Shown here: positions 33,990-35,001 of the stretch, one piece after another
Layout: each line of letters starts with the position of its first letter
How positions within the stretch are numbered: position 1 is the stretch's first letter
DNA from: Ophiosphaerella korrae
Taxonomy: Eukaryota > Ascomycota > Dothideomycetes > Pleosporales > Phaeosphaeriaceae
Assembly: GCA_028456385.1 (NCBI GenBank)
Contig: JALNQF010000402.1
Location: 1-35,001, forward strand
Direction of reading: 5' to 3'
DNA length: 35,001 bases
Made by a program: the position numbers and the translations under genes
Notes under the pieces: model-generated
What the model was told of the DNA's origin: nothing
Seen by the model: only the letters and a program-made list of their open reading frames with translations
Database searches by the model: none

Positions 33990-34631
33990 AAGGTTAACTA
34001 AAAGATATAGAAACTTATAGAGTTTTATAGTATAAAAATAAAGGCGTAAAAAAAAATAGGTTAGAAATAAGATATATTAGAAGTAAGATAGTACTATAGT
34101 AAATAGTTAATCTAGTCCTATTAGCGTTATTAAGACTCTAACTATAATACTAAAGTTTAAAATTAAGTAAGTATAAATAGAAAATAATAAGTTTATAAGG
34201 CTCTAGTAATTGCTATAGATATTATATAGAGTTAAAATTTAAGAATAAAGTAGTAGTAAGTATAATAAACAATTTATAGGCGTTTTTAGGTAGTATAGGG
34301 GGATATTATAGAAATAAAGATAGTCTATTATTATATAGATATAGATATAAATATTGTAAGTTAGTTATAAGATAAACTACTACTCTTTTAAGATTAGTTA
34401 AGCTGTTATCCTCTTTATATATAAAGCTAGAGTTATATAGTATCTACTTTATCTATCTAAGCTATATCGACTTTTAATAGGTCTTTATAGCTTAGGACCT
34501 AATAGTTATATATTGCTACAACTTATTAAAAAGGCTAAAGTATAGAAACGCAATTATTACTATACTTGTAACGTAGCTTTCGATCTTAATATCTATTTAA
34601 AGAAAAATTTACTCTCGAATAGTCTTAAAGA
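33990..34631 (+). pseudogene. Unrecognised relic, right half, split by Gypsy-1b
   Basis: Continuation of 26165-26958. It keeps more CG, TG and CA than most of the window. Two + frames can be read. One, continuous across the Gypsy-1b site, gives KLIEFYSIKIKA near 34020 and VYKALVIAIDII near 34195-34230. The other gives KARVI, then RLLIGLYSLGPNSYILLQLI and VAFDLNIYLKK at about 34420-34610, the clearest protein-like stretch here. A frameshift between them is possible. I recognise no family; a gag, another transposon frame or an old host gene are all possible. Confidence 0.4.
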
Positions 34632-35001
34632 TATTATAAGTGTAATAAAAGAAATTAAGATAGAACTAATTAGTCCTAATCTAAGCGCTAACAAAGTATA
34701 GGACAAGTAGAGTAATAACCTTAATTAGGAGACTATATATAACTAGGACACTTAGGTTAATCTATAATCTATAGACTCTTAGTATTAATAGATTATAGAT
34801 TAAAGTAATCTACGATCTACTAATCTTAGTAACTATAGATTATAGATTACAACAAGTATATAGTTAGTAAGATGCGTATTATTAGAATAGTATTAGTAAT
34901 TTAATCTTTTAACTATAGAACGCTAATATAAGATAGTTATAAAATATCTTCTATTATTTATAAGTTATTATAGATTATAACCTAAGCTTTTACTATTAAC
35001 T
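34632..35001 (+). repeat. Gypsy-1 LTR, third locus, cut by window edge
   Basis: It starts TATTATAAGTGTAATA and follows the Gypsy-1 LTR for 370 of about 429 bases, including the paired hairpins near 34762-34850. No polypurine tract or Gypsy-1 internal sequence precedes it. It is therefore either the 5' LTR of a + strand copy extending to the right or a solo LTR. Confidence 0.88.

Noticed and set aside
34632..35001. 3' LTR of a Gypsy-1 copy lying in 33990-34631
   Set aside because: The preceding 640 bases do not match Gypsy-1 internal sequence and there is no polypurine tract before the LTR.
1..35001. tRNA, rRNA or intact host genes
   Set aside because: No cloverleaf-like GC-rich segment, no rRNA signature and no uninterrupted coding frame of plausible length was seen on either strand.

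Overview
The window is a fungal-type (most likely filamentous ascomycete) AT-rich block made almost entirely of dead, nested transposable elements. No intact gene, tRNA, rRNA or CRISPR array is visible. Recognisable transposon proteins can be followed only by reading through TAA and TAG where Gln or Trp is expected, with Asp read as Asn, Gly as Arg/Ser and Pro as Leu/Ser. That is the signature of C-to-T change on both strands. CpA and TpG are very scarce, most remaining C is followed by T and most remaining G is preceded by A. The pattern fits repeat-induced point mutation (RIP) in Pezizomycotina; the species cannot be named from this sequence.

Layout. 1-4744: 3' part of a Ty3/gypsy element, here called Gypsy-1 (copy 1a, + strand), with protease, RT, RNase H, integrase, chromodomain, a 3' tail and a 428-bp 3' LTR. 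4745-8522: 5' part of a Ty1/copia element (- strand), whose 165-bp 5' LTR is at 8358-8522. 8523-16293: a second, different Ty3/gypsy element (Gypsy-B, - strand), interrupted by a Tc1/mariner-like transposon at 8982-11103 (+ strand). 16294-16458: a solo copia LTR. 16459-17880: unassigned sequence, probably Gypsy-B 5' material, ending in a 12/17-bp minisatellite. 17881-26164: a long inverted-repeat (foldback-like) unit whose left arm is split by a third Ty3/gypsy element, Gypsy-C (17954-25297, - strand), with 206-bp LTRs and a perfect CTTAA target duplication. 26165-26958 and 33990-34631: the two halves of an unrecognised relic split by a complete but dead second copy of Gypsy-1 (copy 1b, 26959-33984, - strand, 429-bp LTRs, TAAAG/TAAAA target duplication). 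34632-35001: a third Gypsy-1 LTR (+ strand), cut by the window edge.

How the parts relate. The order of insertion can be read from who interrupts whom: Gypsy-1a into copia, copia into Gypsy-B, Tc1/mariner into Gypsy-B, Gypsy-C into the inverted repeat, and Gypsy-1b into the unknown relic. Gypsy-1 copies keep more CA, TG and CG than Gypsy-B and Gypsy-C, which suggests they are younger or less mutated. Nothing here looks like a working novel system. The most unusual items are the foldback-like unit, the paired hairpins inside the Gypsy-1 LTR, and the unidentified reading frame split by Gypsy-1b.
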